Source: an uncultured Verrucomicrobiota bacterium
Lineage (GTDB): Bacteria; Verrucomicrobiota; Verrucomicrobiia; Opitutales; Opitutaceae
Direction of reading: 5' to 3'
NCBI GenBank assembly: GCA_903856725.1
Contig: CAIOCT010000042.1
Span: 1 to 37,551, forward strand
DNA: 37,551 nucleotides
Position 1 is the first letter of the stretch; each line of letters starts with the position of its first letter. Positions 8,021 to 16,328 of this stretch are shown in pieces. The translations under genes were made by a program, and so were the position numbers. The notes under the pieces are model-generated. The model did not search any database, was not told the DNA's origin, and worked only from the letters and a program-made list of their open reading frames with translations.

Positions 8021-10621
8021 TCACCGCCACTCGTGCCGGGGATACCGGCGCGACAACTCAGCTTTTACTTTCGGGTACTGCTCGCGCCAGAAATTACTCA
8101 GATCATCGGTAACTTGAATCGGCCGCTGATTCGGCGCCAGTACCTCGATCTTTACCGCGATCCGTCCCTGACCTAGCGAGAACGTTGAGCTGATTCCATA
8201 AAGCTCTTGAATACGCGCGCTCATCACGGGCGGCCCGTCTTTGCTATAGCTCAACCTGGCTTTCCGGCCGTTAGCCATCTCGATTCGCTCGGGCAAATAA
8301 ACATCGAGCACCGCCAGCTGTTCAGCCAGCAGCCAATCACGCAACACCGGCATCACCGGCTTATCTTTTAATTCACGCGCCCCATAACTGCCGTAGCAGA
8401 TCTGCTCAATCAGGGTGGCTCGGTCAGCCTCGGTAATGGGATTCACCTCTAATTCAGGCCACCATTTAGCGAGACAGTTTACGCGGATGATCCACTGTTC
8501 AACTGCGTCATCCCATGCTGTTAGTACAATGCGCCCCGCCGCCACCTCACGCGCCAGCAAGGCCGCGGCTTCGCCTTCGGGCGGTTCCTCCGCGGTTTGC
8601 TTGGAATCTAACACCAGATCGCGGAAGCGCCGCTCCTTGCGCGCCAGTACGCGTTTAGCGGTTTCATCATACAACACGCCACCCGCATCTTGAAAATCCG
8701 TTGGGAAAATTTCTTTCAACCACGCTTCCTCGACCGCTGTGCAAAGATTGAGCAGCACGTTAACTTCGCCGCGACTTTCGATTTCGGTGATTTCCGCGGC
8801 GACGAGCAAGGCCGTTTGGTCTATGCAGCTCTCGCGGGCAAGCACGCCCCGCCGCTTATGCACTAACTCACAACGCAGGGTACCGCCATCGAGACGTCGC
8901 GCCAGATGATCACTAAAGCCGACCAACACGCATTTGCGCACGGCGACCCCATCAATGCGCTTCTCCGCTACATCGAGACCCTCCGCTTGGGCGATTTCCA
9001 GAAATTGCTGAAACAATGGCCCAACCTGACGGACCCCCTGCACGTGAATGCCCAGTCGACGACAGGCTTCTTGATTGTAACCCGCCTTATCCGCATAGCG
9101 CCAGGCCCGCATCAGCAAAAAGAAATCCGACTCATGCTCTTCACCAAAAAGTTCTTCACGGGCCTCCGCCGTTCGCTTGTCAACGTTGCGTAACAGAAAA
9201 TTCCGTCCCTGCGTTAGGGCCGCCATCAGCGCCACTGATCGCACACAGCCATAATCGTGAGCGGCCAAAAACATTCGAGCATAACGTGGATGCATCGGGA
9301 AACGCAGCATGCGTCGACCGATCTCAGTGATGCGAGTGGGTGGCAGCAAGCGTGTCTCCATTCCTGTCGCTTGACCGCTGGGCTTAAGCGCGTTGCGCCC
9401 AACGCGCCCCACCGCGCCAAGATCCTCGAGCAAGCCTTCAGCTCGTTCCAAAGCTTTAAGTTCTGGTTTTTCGAGCCAGGGAAAATGGTTAATATCATCG
9501 ATCCCCGCCGCTTTAAGCGTGAGCACGACTTCCGCCAAATCGAGTCGCTTCACCTCCGGCAATTCCTGCAAGGGTCGCTGGGCATGTTCGCGCTCAGTCC
9601 AAAGTCGCACGCAGATTCCCGGTGCCGTTCGACCGGCGCGACCAGCGCGCTGATCGGATGAAGCCACGCTTATTTTCTCGATGAGGAGCGTATTTATTCC
9701 GCGATGCGGATCATACCGTGCGACCCGGGCGAGCCCACAATCAACCACCGCCATCACCCCATCGATCGTGAGGGAGGTTTCAGCGACGTTCGTCGAGACA
9801 ATGATTTTTCTCGTCTCATAACGAGCCACAGCGCGGTCCTGCTGCTCCGGTGGCAACTCACCGTGTAAGGGATAGCACAAGAAACCCCGCAATGCGTGCG
9901 AACCTTGCACATCCTGCACCGTCCGGCTGATTTCAAAAGCGCCCGGCATGAATACTAAAATATCGCCTGTGCTTTGCGCCGCGATGCGCTCGCACTCCCG
10001 CGTCGCAACCACCCAAACCGGGTCGTGCTCGAAGTCGACAGACTTCGGCAAATATTCCACCGTGACCGGAAAGGTGCGGCCTTGGGACGTGAGTATTTCA
10101 CACGGCGCGAGGTAAGTTTTTAATAACGCCGCATCGAGGGTAGCCGACATCACGATGATTTTAAGATCAGGGCGGGTCGTCTGTTGAATTTGCACGGCCC
10201 GCGCCAAACTGATGTCACCGTACAGATGCCGCTCGTGAAATTCATCGAAAATAATCGCCCTGATGCCGCGCAGCGACTGGTCGAAAGACATCTGCCTTAG
10301 GAGAATACCCTCAGTGACAAACCGAATGCGCGTCGCCTGAGAGACGCGGGAGTCGAGGCGGATCTGATACCCAACAATCTCACCCAGTTTGGTGCCAACC
10401 TCCTCCGCCACACGCTTGGCTAACATGCGAGCAGCTAGTCGGCGCGGTTGGAGCACCACCACCTCGCCTTCGCCCAGCAGACCATGTTTCAGTAGCATCT
10501 GCGGAACTTGCGTAGATTTGCCCGACCCAGTCGGCGCCTGCACAATCAAACGCCCCTGCCCCTGAACAGCCGCCAAGATGCGGCTCTCGAGTTCATAGAT
10601 AGGTAATTCGCGCGGAGACAT
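8021..10621 (-). CDS. hrpB: ATP-dependent RNA helicase HrpB
   Basis: An 866-aa DExH-box helicase, close to the usual HrpB length. Visible motifs are Walker A GSGKST (32-37), DEFHER (126-131, the DEAH-box variant), SAT (motif III), and the C-terminal RecA motifs including NVAETSLTI and QRAGRAGR. The end of the protein carries the HrpB-specific C-terminal signature: a PIQVTDDLSNFWREQYP segment followed by a KxELxxRYPRH tail. This separates it from the longer HrpA. It is a cytoplasmic helicase whose precise RNA substrate is not well defined in bacteria. The ATG at 10621 was chosen because the helicase N-terminus begins directly after it. It stands alone on the minus strand, divergent from the PhyH gene. 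Confidence 0.95.
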   Translation of the reverse strand: MSPRELPIYELESRILAAVQGQGRLIVQAPTGSGKSTQVPQMLLKHGLLGEGEVVVLQPRRLAARMLAKRVAEEVGTKLGEIVGYQIRLDSRVSQATRIRFVTEGILLRQMSFDQSLRGIRAIIFDEFHERHLYGDISLARAVQIQQTTRPDLKIIVMSATLDAALLKTYLAPCEILTSQGRTFPVTVEYLPKSVDFEHDPVWVVATRECERIAAQSTGDILVFMPGAFEISRTVQDVQGSHALRGFLCYPLHGELPPEQQDRAVARYETRKIIVSTNVAETSLTIDGVMAVVDCGLARVARYDPHRGINTLLIEKISVASSDQRAGRAGRTAPGICVRLWTEREHAQRPLQELPEVKRLDLAEVVLTLKAAGIDDINHFPWLEKPELKALERAEGLLEDLGAVGRVGRNALKPSGQATGMETRLLPPTRITEIGRRMLRFPMHPRYARMFLAAHDYGCVRSVALMAALTQGRNFLLRNVDKRTAEAREELFGEEHESDFFLLMRAWRYADKAGYNQEACRRLGIHVQGVRQVGPLFQQFLEIAQAEGLDVAEKRIDGVAVRKCVLVGFSDHLARRLDGGTLRCELVHKRRGVLARESCIDQTALLVAAEITEIESRGEVNVLLNLCTAVEEAWLKEIFPTDFQDAGGVLYDETAKRVLARKERRFRDLVLDSKQTAEEPPEGEAAALLAREVAAGRIVLTAWDDAVEQWIIRVNCLAKWWPELEVNPITEADRATLIEQICYGSYGARELKDKPVMPVLRDWLLAEQLAVLDVYLPERIEMANGRKARLSYSKDGPPVMSARIQELYGISSTFSLGQGRIAVKIEVLAPNQRPIQVTDDLSNFWREQYPKVKAELSRRYPRHEWR

Positions 10622-10902
10622 AGAATCGGTATTTTAGAGATGGATAGCGGGCCCGTTCGATTAACGGACGGGATCAACCTCGTCGAGCGACAAGCGTATC
10701 TTCGAAAAATCAGCAAACCCACCACCAACTCGATGTGCAAAAGACTACTTTCAGTTAACTCAAGATCACGACCGAGGCGTTTAGAAGGTCCTTACTCCCA
10801 GCGAATCTCTTAAATTTTAAATAATAAGTTAGGCTGGAATTATTTCACCAAACCACTCATCAATTTCCTAGTATATATCTAAACCTCACCCTTGATTAGC
10901 CC

Positions 10903-11772
10903 ATGAGCACCCCTCCTACCACGGAACCCGTTCTATTTGATGTCGTCGCCGAGATGCATGCTCCCGATCTTTACCAGCCAATCGCAACGGCCCACAGCGT
11001 AGAGCGTCTCACGGATATCGGCCCAGCCGAAATCGCCTTTTACCACGAACACGGGTATCTCGCCGTTCGCCAAGCTTTCACCCCGACGGAAATCGAAAAC
11101 GCGATCGAAGGCCTCGTCAGCCTCATCATGGGTCGTCGCCCTGATTTTAAACACGTTTACTTTGAAGGGAAAGCGAAGGAAATTTTAGCTACCCTAGGAC
11201 CAGAACAGCGCCAAGATGCCGTGCGGAAACTAGGTCTATTCGTGGATTTTGACGAGCGACTCAAAGCGATTTCCCACCACCCCAAAATGTTGGCCGCACT
11301 CCAACCCCTGTTGCACGGTGCCGAGCCTTCGATGTTTCAAGATATGGCGCTCATTAAGCCACCTCGCCTCGGCCGCGAAAAACCATGGCACCAAGACAAG
11401 GCCTATTTTGATTATCCCATCGGTACACCCGTCGTGGGCGTCTGGATTGCTCTCGATGAAGCCACCGTCGAAAATGGCTGCATGCAAATTCTCCCCGACC
11501 GCCATAAAGAGGGCCCCATTTTACATTTTCAACGACGTGACTGGCAAATTTGCGACAACACCATTCTTGGCACTCAGTCAGTAGCTGTGCCGCTCAAACC
11601 CGGCGGCTTGCTGTTTTTCGACGGCCTCCTGCCGCACGGCACGCCCCACAATTCGTCTGATAATCGCCGCCGGGCCCTGCAATTCCATTACGCTCCCGCC
11701 GGCGTCTCGAAGACCGCCGAAGCAGAACGACTCAGCCACTTCGGCGGCGAAGGGAAAAACGTCAGCTGCTAA
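10903..11772 (+). CDS. Phytanoyl-CoA dioxygenase (PhyH) family Fe(II)/2-oxoglutarate oxygenase
   Basis: A 289-aa cytoplasmic protein without a signal peptide. The iron facial triad is visible as H163-Q-D165 in WHQDKAY and distal H245 in LLPHGTPH (H249 is a second His in the same segment). R255-R257 downstream include the expected 2-oxoglutarate-binding Arg. PhyH-family enzymes hydroxylate, or otherwise oxidise, small molecules using oxygen and 2-oxoglutarate; substrates vary widely (fatty acyl-CoA, ectoine, natural products). The neighbours do not reveal its substrate. It has its own 281-nt upstream region shared with divergent hrpB, and I see no clear Shine-Dalgarno. Confidence 0.88.
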   Translation: MSTPPTTEPVLFDVVAEMHAPDLYQPIATAHSVERLTDIGPAEIAFYHEHGYLAVRQAFTPTEIENAIEGLVSLIMGRRPDFKHVYFEGKAKEILATLGPEQRQDAVRKLGLFVDFDERLKAISHHPKMLAALQPLLHGAEPSMFQDMALIKPPRLGREKPWHQDKAYFDYPIGTPVVGVWIALDEATVENGCMQILPDRHKEGPILHFQRRDWQICDNTILGTQSVAVPLKPGGLLFFDGLLPHGTPHNSSDNRRRALQFHYAPAGVSKTAEAERLSHFGGEGKNVSC

Positions 11773-11820
11773 GCCGCGGTTTTCGGCTTAAATTAATCGA
11801 GTGCGTTCACGCACTTGCCC

Positions 11821-11851
11821 CTCCCTGGGGCCCTGCGGGAGTTTGTAATTT
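11821..11851 (+). terminator. Weak terminator-like hairpin after the PhyH gene
   Basis: A 5-bp CTCCC/GGGAG stem (11821-11825 with 11837-11841) is followed by the T-rich stretch TTTGTAATTT. A second small hairpin, TAAGCCG with CGGCTTA (11770-11790), lies directly over the PhyH stop codon. Either could end the transcript, but neither is strong. Confidence 0.35.
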
Positions 11852-11981
11852 CTGCCGCACCTTCCCACCGAACTCGTGGGCTGATCGGGCCGTGGCCTTG
11901 GCTGGTGATAATTGAGCCTCTTTTACTTTATAAGTACACTTACGCTTGATGGAGTGATCAGGGTTTTAGACTATTGTTAGT

Positions 11982-14882
11982 ATGAACCCTTCGTCCCCAC
12001 TCGCTGCCACTCCGCTGCGTCACACCGCTGCGTTAATTTTGATGGTACTGATTGGCAGCGTGGCAACAAGTCGGGCCACGAGCTTCAGTCGAAAATCCGA
12101 GTCCGTTTTTTTCACACCCGCTTTAACCCAAACCCTGCGGAGCAATTTAGCGCAGAATCCCGCAGCCCAAGCCCAGGCTCAAGCCTGTCTCACGGCAGCC
12201 CAAATTTGGCTTAAAAAATCTGATACCGAGCTGTGGTCCGCCATGTTTGGTGCCACCATCCAGCGCTCCTGGCACGTGTGGTCGAATGGCTTTTGCCCAC
12301 AGTGCCGGCAGAGCACGCCCATGAATACTTGGAAAATTGATGCGCTCAATCGTCCTTGGAAAGTAGCCTGCCCGCATTGTCAGGAAACTTTTCCAAAAAA
12401 TGATTTTGCGGCATTCTATAAGTCAGGGATCGATGCCCACGGAATTTTCGATCCGGCCCGCGCCGATCGTTCGCTCTTGGTCAACTCTGACCACCCCGCC
12501 GCTACCGATCCCTTGCACCGCTTTGGCGTCGACGATGGCACCGGCTACAGCGATGGTCCGAACCGTTGGCATTTTATCGGCGCTTACTTGATCTACGGTC
12601 AATGGAAACAGGTCATGCTTACGGGGATTCGCACCCTCGCGATGGCTTACGTGCTGACCGGTGATCCTGCTTACGCCCACAAAGCAGCCATCATGCTCGA
12701 TCGCGTCGCCGATCTTTACGGGACGTTTGATTTCCTGAAACAGGGTTTATCCTATGAACGGGTCGATCCTGTCGTGGGCGCGGGGATGGTATCTGTCTGG
12801 CATGATGCCTGCCGAGAAAGCATGGAGCTGGCGCTCGCCTACGATATGATTTTTCCCGCGCTGGATCACGATCCCACGCTGGTCAGCTTTCTCTCGGGCC
12901 AAGCTCGTCAGTATCAACTCCCCAGCGCCAAAGACAATATTGCGGATATTAAGAATAATATTGAAACAGGCATTCTGCGCGAAGTTTCCCGCCAGCCGCA
13001 GAAAATATTTAGTAATTTCCCCAATACGGATATTACCTTGATCATCAGCCAAGCGGTTTTGGCTTGGCCTCAAAACCGCGACCAAATTATTGGCGCACTT
13101 CAGCGCATGCTCACGCAAGCCACCGTGGTGGATGGTCTCAGCGGTGAAAAAGGCTTGGGCGCTTACAGCACTTTCGTCCCGCGCACCCTGGCTAATGTGC
13201 TCGCTCTCTTTGACCGACTTTCTCCTGAACTACTGTCGACCCTCGTTAAAGCGGTTCCAAACTTGCAGTCTACTCATCGCTTCCATGTCGATACTTGGCT
13301 CGGCGAAAAATATTACCCCAAAATCGGCGATGCCGGCGCCTTCGGTACGCAGGACCTTAATTACGCCGGGGCAACCTTCAGCAAAAATTTCTTCGAGCCA
13401 GCTCTGGGCGGCATTCCCTTGGTCTCCGATTACTCACTCTTTTGGCGGCTCTATGAAATCACCCACGACCCGCTCTATGTACAGCTGCTTTACCGCGCCA
13501 ACGGTAGCACCACCACCAACCTACCTTATGATTTATTGAATGCGCAGCCCGCGCAGTTTCAACAGAACGTCGCTGCTGCCATCAGCACGCACGGCACGGC
13601 TATCAAAACGGCATCAGTTAATAAATCTCAGTGGGGCCTGGGTATTTTAAGATCAGGCACCGGCGACCGCCAGCGAGCGGTTTGGCTGGATTACGATATC
13701 GCCGGCAACCATGGCCGTGGCGATGCCCTGAATATTGGGTTATTTGCGCACGGCCTAGAGATATTATCAGGGTTTGGTTATCCCCCGGTGCAATTCGGGG
13801 GCTGGTATTCTCCTCGAGCTAATTGGTACAAAATGAGCGCTGCCCATAACACAGTGGTTGTGGACGCTAAAAATCAGTTAGTTCGTTTTGGCGTGCCCGA
13901 GACCGAACCTCTGCAGGTTCAATTGAATCCCCGCAAGGGCAGTGTCGTCGGAACAACCACGGCTTGGGCTGCTGGAGACACGGTTAAACTAATTCGCGCA
14001 GAGGGGCCTGCCTTAGTCCAAACGACCGCACTTCAGCAATTCGAACGATCGCTTCTCCTGGTCGATCTGTCACCCCAAGATAGTTATATCCTAGATATTT
14101 TTCGCGTCACCGGCGGCCACGATCACGCAAAATTTATGCACGGCTATTTCGGAACCGTCAGTGCCACTGGAATCCCTTTGACTCCCCTCGCAGATTTTGG
14201 ACACGAGACTCAAATGCGCAATTTTCACGGCGGCTCCCCGACCCCGGGCTGGCAAGTTGATTGGAAAATTGAAGACCGTTATCGCTATCTTCCGACGGGA
14301 GCCGAGGTGCATTTGCGTTACACTGATCTAACTAGCGGAACCCAAGCCGCTCTCGCCGAAAGTTGGCTCATCGAACGCGGTAATGAAACTTGGGTGCCCA
14401 GTTTGCTGGTTCGCCGACAAGGTGCCACTACTGAAAAACTCGCCTCCACTTTTGTCGCAATCCTCGAACCCTATACCGACCGTACAAAAATCAAGACGAT
14501 CAGTCGAATCAGTTTGCGAACCGAGACGGGCCAAACGGCTGATGAGTCGAATGTCGGCGTGATGATTCAGCAAGCCAGCGGCAGAAGTGATCTGCTGATC
14601 GCCGCGGCAACGGGGCGGCCGAGTTCAGCTCAGCGCCGATTAGTCCAACCGGATTGGGCTGTATCAACCGATGCGGATTTTTGCCTCATCCGTCGCGATG
14701 CAAATAATGAAATCGAATATCTATTCTTAAGCGGCGGAAAAATTCTTCAAGTCGGTGAAATGCAACTCTCCCTCACCTCAGGAACCAGCCTTTTTGAAGC
14801 GAAAATCGAAGCCGGAAAATTAGTCATGCTCCGCGGCACTGCTGATGCTGTGTTAAGCTTTCGCCTTCACCCTACAGAATAG
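11982..14882 (+). CDS. Exported heparinase II/III family polysaccharide lyase
   Basis: A 966-aa protein with an N-terminal signal peptide (about residues 12-32). Residues 105-133 hold two CxxC pairs (C105/C108 and C130/C133), a probable zinc knuckle seen in some heparinase II/III-type proteins. A long alpha/alpha-toroid region follows (about 200-560), then a beta-sandwich that begins near the conserved AAHNTVVVD motif, with H622 a likely key residue. The layout matches the PL12/PL15/PL17/PL21 superfold: exported lyases acting on acidic polysaccharides such as heparan, alginate oligomers or related uronans. It fits the lyase and GH88 pair at the window start but lies far from it. It is followed by a terminator-like hairpin and the large RNA locus. 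Confidence 0.85.
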   Translation: MNPSSPLAATPLRHTAALILMVLIGSVATSRATSFSRKSESVFFTPALTQTLRSNLAQNPAAQAQAQACLTAAQIWLKKSDTELWSAMFGATIQRSWHVWSNGFCPQCRQSTPMNTWKIDALNRPWKVACPHCQETFPKNDFAAFYKSGIDAHGIFDPARADRSLLVNSDHPAATDPLHRFGVDDGTGYSDGPNRWHFIGAYLIYGQWKQVMLTGIRTLAMAYVLTGDPAYAHKAAIMLDRVADLYGTFDFLKQGLSYERVDPVVGAGMVSVWHDACRESMELALAYDMIFPALDHDPTLVSFLSGQARQYQLPSAKDNIADIKNNIETGILREVSRQPQKIFSNFPNTDITLIISQAVLAWPQNRDQIIGALQRMLTQATVVDGLSGEKGLGAYSTFVPRTLANVLALFDRLSPELLSTLVKAVPNLQSTHRFHVDTWLGEKYYPKIGDAGAFGTQDLNYAGATFSKNFFEPALGGIPLVSDYSLFWRLYEITHDPLYVQLLYRANGSTTTNLPYDLLNAQPAQFQQNVAAAISTHGTAIKTASVNKSQWGLGILRSGTGDRQRAVWLDYDIAGNHGRGDALNIGLFAHGLEILSGFGYPPVQFGGWYSPRANWYKMSAAHNTVVVDAKNQLVRFGVPETEPLQVQLNPRKGSVVGTTTAWAAGDTVKLIRAEGPALVQTTALQQFERSLLLVDLSPQDSYILDIFRVTGGHDHAKFMHGYFGTVSATGIPLTPLADFGHETQMRNFHGGSPTPGWQVDWKIEDRYRYLPTGAEVHLRYTDLTSGTQAALAESWLIERGNETWVPSLLVRRQGATTEKLASTFVAILEPYTDRTKIKTISRISLRTETGQTADESNVGVMIQQASGRSDLLIAAATGRPSSAQRRLVQPDWAVSTDADFCLIRRDANNEIEYLFLSGGKILQVGEMQLSLTSGTSLFEAKIEAGKLVMLRGTADAVLSFRLHPTE

Positions 14883-14891
14883 GTCGCACAT

Positions 14892-14923
14892 GGGGGCACG
14901 CTGGCTGCCCCCTTCCTCCTTCA
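14892..14923 (+). terminator. Intrinsic-type terminator of the heparinase-like gene
   Basis: A 7-bp GC-rich stem GGGGGCA/TGCCCCC (14892-14898 with 14906-14912) with a 7-nt loop lies 10 nt after the stop codon. A pyrimidine-rich TTCCTCCTTC tract follows. The tract is not pure T, so confidence is moderate. Confidence 0.55.
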
Positions 14924-14947
14924 TCCCTTCCGGATCACCGCGTCCCC

Positions 14948-15012
14948 GGTGAATAACTCGGTGCATGACTTTAGGCACAATTTATTCACCACCCTCGCTG
15001 GTGAATAAATTG
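14948..15012. repeat. Triple GGTGAATAA repeat with perfect 14-bp hairpin
   Basis: The 9-mer GGTGAATAA appears at 14948-14956, inverted at 14982-14990, and direct again at 15000-15008. The last two lie in a perfect 14-bp hairpin (14978-14991 with 14999-15012, 7-nt loop CCCTCGC). The inverted copy could instead pair with the first copy, so two mutually exclusive hairpins are possible. No T-run follows. It lies just upstream of the structured RNA, so an operator, attenuator or RNA-processing role is possible. Confidence 0.6.
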
Positions 15013-15031
15013 AGCAGAACAACCCCGTGAC

Positions 15032-15060
15032 TTTCCGACAAAGCGGACGCAAATTAATGA
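15032..15060 (+). promoter_or_regulatory. Possible weak promoter for the structured RNA
   Basis: TTTCCG (15032-15037) and TAATGA (15055-15060) are 17 nt apart and would start transcription near 15067, just before the first helix of the RNA. Both boxes match the consensus poorly. Confidence 0.2.
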
Positions 15061-15075
15061 CGTTCCTTGATAGAA

Positions 15076-15918
15076 CAGTCGCAGTGCGGCGGCATGAAAA
15101 ACCCGCTGAGAGCGCGACTGGGATAATCCCGGGCAACCGGGGAAAGGCGGGTGGCAACTGGTGCCGCCCTCCCCTCCGTGGCGCGAGCCACATGCAGGCA
15201 AATATCACCAGTTCCTCTGGACGGTGTCGCAGCCGATCCAGTTATGCGACAAAGGAGCTGTGCGGCGAGGCGCGAACTTAGAAACCGCGGCCAAGTCGAG
15301 TCAGATCCAAGGTCAGTTTCAGACCTTGCATCGATGCAGTTACCCAGAGGGTTATGGTTGCTACTGTATGATCAGGACGCAGCGCAATGTTCCGGTGGGT
15401 CCACCCCACCAAAAGGCCCGGCCTGCAAAGGCGGGGCGCGAAAGGGACACGGCGCAGCGGGGAGCGGGCGAGTCTGGCAAAGCTCGCAAAACCTCCTCCT
15501 TGGGGCGGCGCGTAAAACCGCGTCACCCAACTGCAAGTCGAAAGCAACCTGAGAGGTAAGAGGTCAGACCCGTTACACAGGGCCAACGCTCAGCCAAAAG
15601 CTGAGGCCGTCCCCGTGGCACGGTGTTGGTGCGAAACGCAGACGTTGTAGGCGTGCCAACACCCGTCCGGCGAGTTAACCATCGGCAGATGGAACCGAAC
15701 CGGGCGAAGAGACCTCACTCGATAAATTCCGGCCTGAAAAGACCGGGACGGTCCCGCTATGAGACCGATAGCATCGCATGCCGCGGTGAGTAGCGTCGGG
15801 AAGCACACGGCCCGCGAAAGCGAGGCGCCCAATGCTGTGCGAATGGGGAAGAGTGCGTGGCGAGCACCCACCCCCGATTTTGGCCCGGGTACCGCAAGGT
15901 GCCCGGGCCTTTATCTTT
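15076..15918 (+). ncRNA. Large (~840 nt) structured RNA of unidentified family
   Basis: The stretch has no convincing reading frame but folds into many local helices when read on the plus strand. Examples: CAGTCGC/GCGACTG (15076-15082 with 15114-15120), a 7-bp stem GGGTGGC/GCCGCCC near 15150-15170, GTGGC/GCCAC closed by a GCGA tetraloop (15178-15191), GTCGCA/TGCGAC (15226-15231 with 15245-15250), AAGGTC/GACCTT (15309-15314 with 15322-15327), GCGAG/CTCGC near 15470-15490, and GGTGTTGG/CCAACACC (15622-15629 with 15656-15663). GNRA-type loops (GCAA, GCGA, GAAA) recur on this strand, typical of compact RNAs with tertiary contacts. The locus ends in a strong intrinsic terminator, so it is probably its own transcript. 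The 5' end is approximate. I could not match it by eye to RNase P, tmRNA, SRP RNA or rRNA. GOLLD, ROOL or OLE-type large RNAs, or an ORF-less intron relic, remain possible. Confidence 0.65.
15882..15918 (+). terminator. Strong intrinsic terminator ending the structured RNA
   Basis: A 12-bp stem GGCCCGGGTACC/GGTGCCCGGGCC (15882-15893 with 15898-15909, one G-U pair) is capped by a GCAA tetraloop and followed at once by TTTATCTTT. It marks the 3' end and the plus strand of the upstream RNA. Confidence 0.88.
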
Positions 15919-15931
15919 ACTTGATTATTTT

Positions 15932-16002
15932 GTCAGCGCGCTGGGTCTGATTTGATGCTCGGAACCAGCTTAAACCAGAACTCGGCGCGCTGACTGTTTT
16001 CT
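15932..16002 (+). terminator. Second long hairpin, back-up terminator or small RNA
   Basis: A 14-bp stem with two G-U pairs (15932-15945 with 15981-15994, starting GTCAGCGCGC and ending GCGCGCTGAC) encloses a 35-nt loop region that can extend the helix imperfectly. TGTTTTCTCC follows. Apart from this hairpin I see nothing in 15919-16044. Confidence 0.5.
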
Positions 16003-16044
16003 CCTCAATTTTCGGGGCGAATGGTCGATAGGTAATGTGGCCTT

Positions 16045-16272
16045 TTAGGCTAACCTATGCTTTTTTGCGATCTGCGCCCCTTTGGCTTCCGCGATGTTTT
16101 TCGCCGCCGGCAACCCAACCATCAAGGAGAGATGCCTCTCTTTAATCTTCCCCCAGATAGACTTTCGAGAATTGCTAAAAGCAAAAAGTTTGCCCCACTG
16201 AGCCAACCTAGCGCGCTCCGCTAATGGGCTAATCTTTTTGACCGAGCTGCACCAACCACTCGACCTAATCAT
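16045..16272 (-). CDS. Possible small basic protein of unknown function
   Basis: A 75-aa reading frame, rich in Lys, Arg and Ala, without a membrane segment or recognisable domain; it ends in AKKHRLA. A strong Shine-Dalgarno core (GGAGGG) lies 5 nt before its ATG, which is unusual here because most neighbouring genes lack one. That is the main support. The purine tract could also be the chance complement of the pyrimidine-rich leader of the divergent kinase gene, whose start is 56 nt away. I do not recognise a family, so treat it as a candidate only. Confidence 0.35.
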   Translation of the reverse strand: MIRSSGWCSSVKKISPLAERARLAQWGKLFAFSNSRKSIWGKIKERHLSLMVGLPAAKNIAEAKGAQIAKKHRLA

Positions 16273-16328
16273 TTTCTCCCTCCACCTTTCTGCTCCGCTG
16301 CGCCACCAGCATCGCTCCTCTACTTCCC

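Noticed and set aside
15765-15830. Short resemblance to the 3' region of 16S rRNA (CCGCGGTGAGTA and nearby)
   Set aside because: Only a few short words match; the flanking sequence is not rRNA-like.
15076-15918. RNase P RNA, tmRNA or SRP RNA as the identity of the large RNA
   Set aside because: The conserved RNase P GAGGAAAGTCC-type and ACAGAA-type segments, the tmRNA tRNA-like ends and the SRP core are not found.
15076-15918. Group I or group II intron
   Set aside because: No convincing GUGYG start, domain V or group I P/Q/R/S core was found, no intron protein is encoded, and it ends in a terminator instead of an exon. A degenerate relic is not fully excluded.
15027-15950. Several overlapping open frames on both strands
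   Set aside because: They overlap each other inside the structured RNA, have no recognisable domains or good start sites, and reflect its high GC content.
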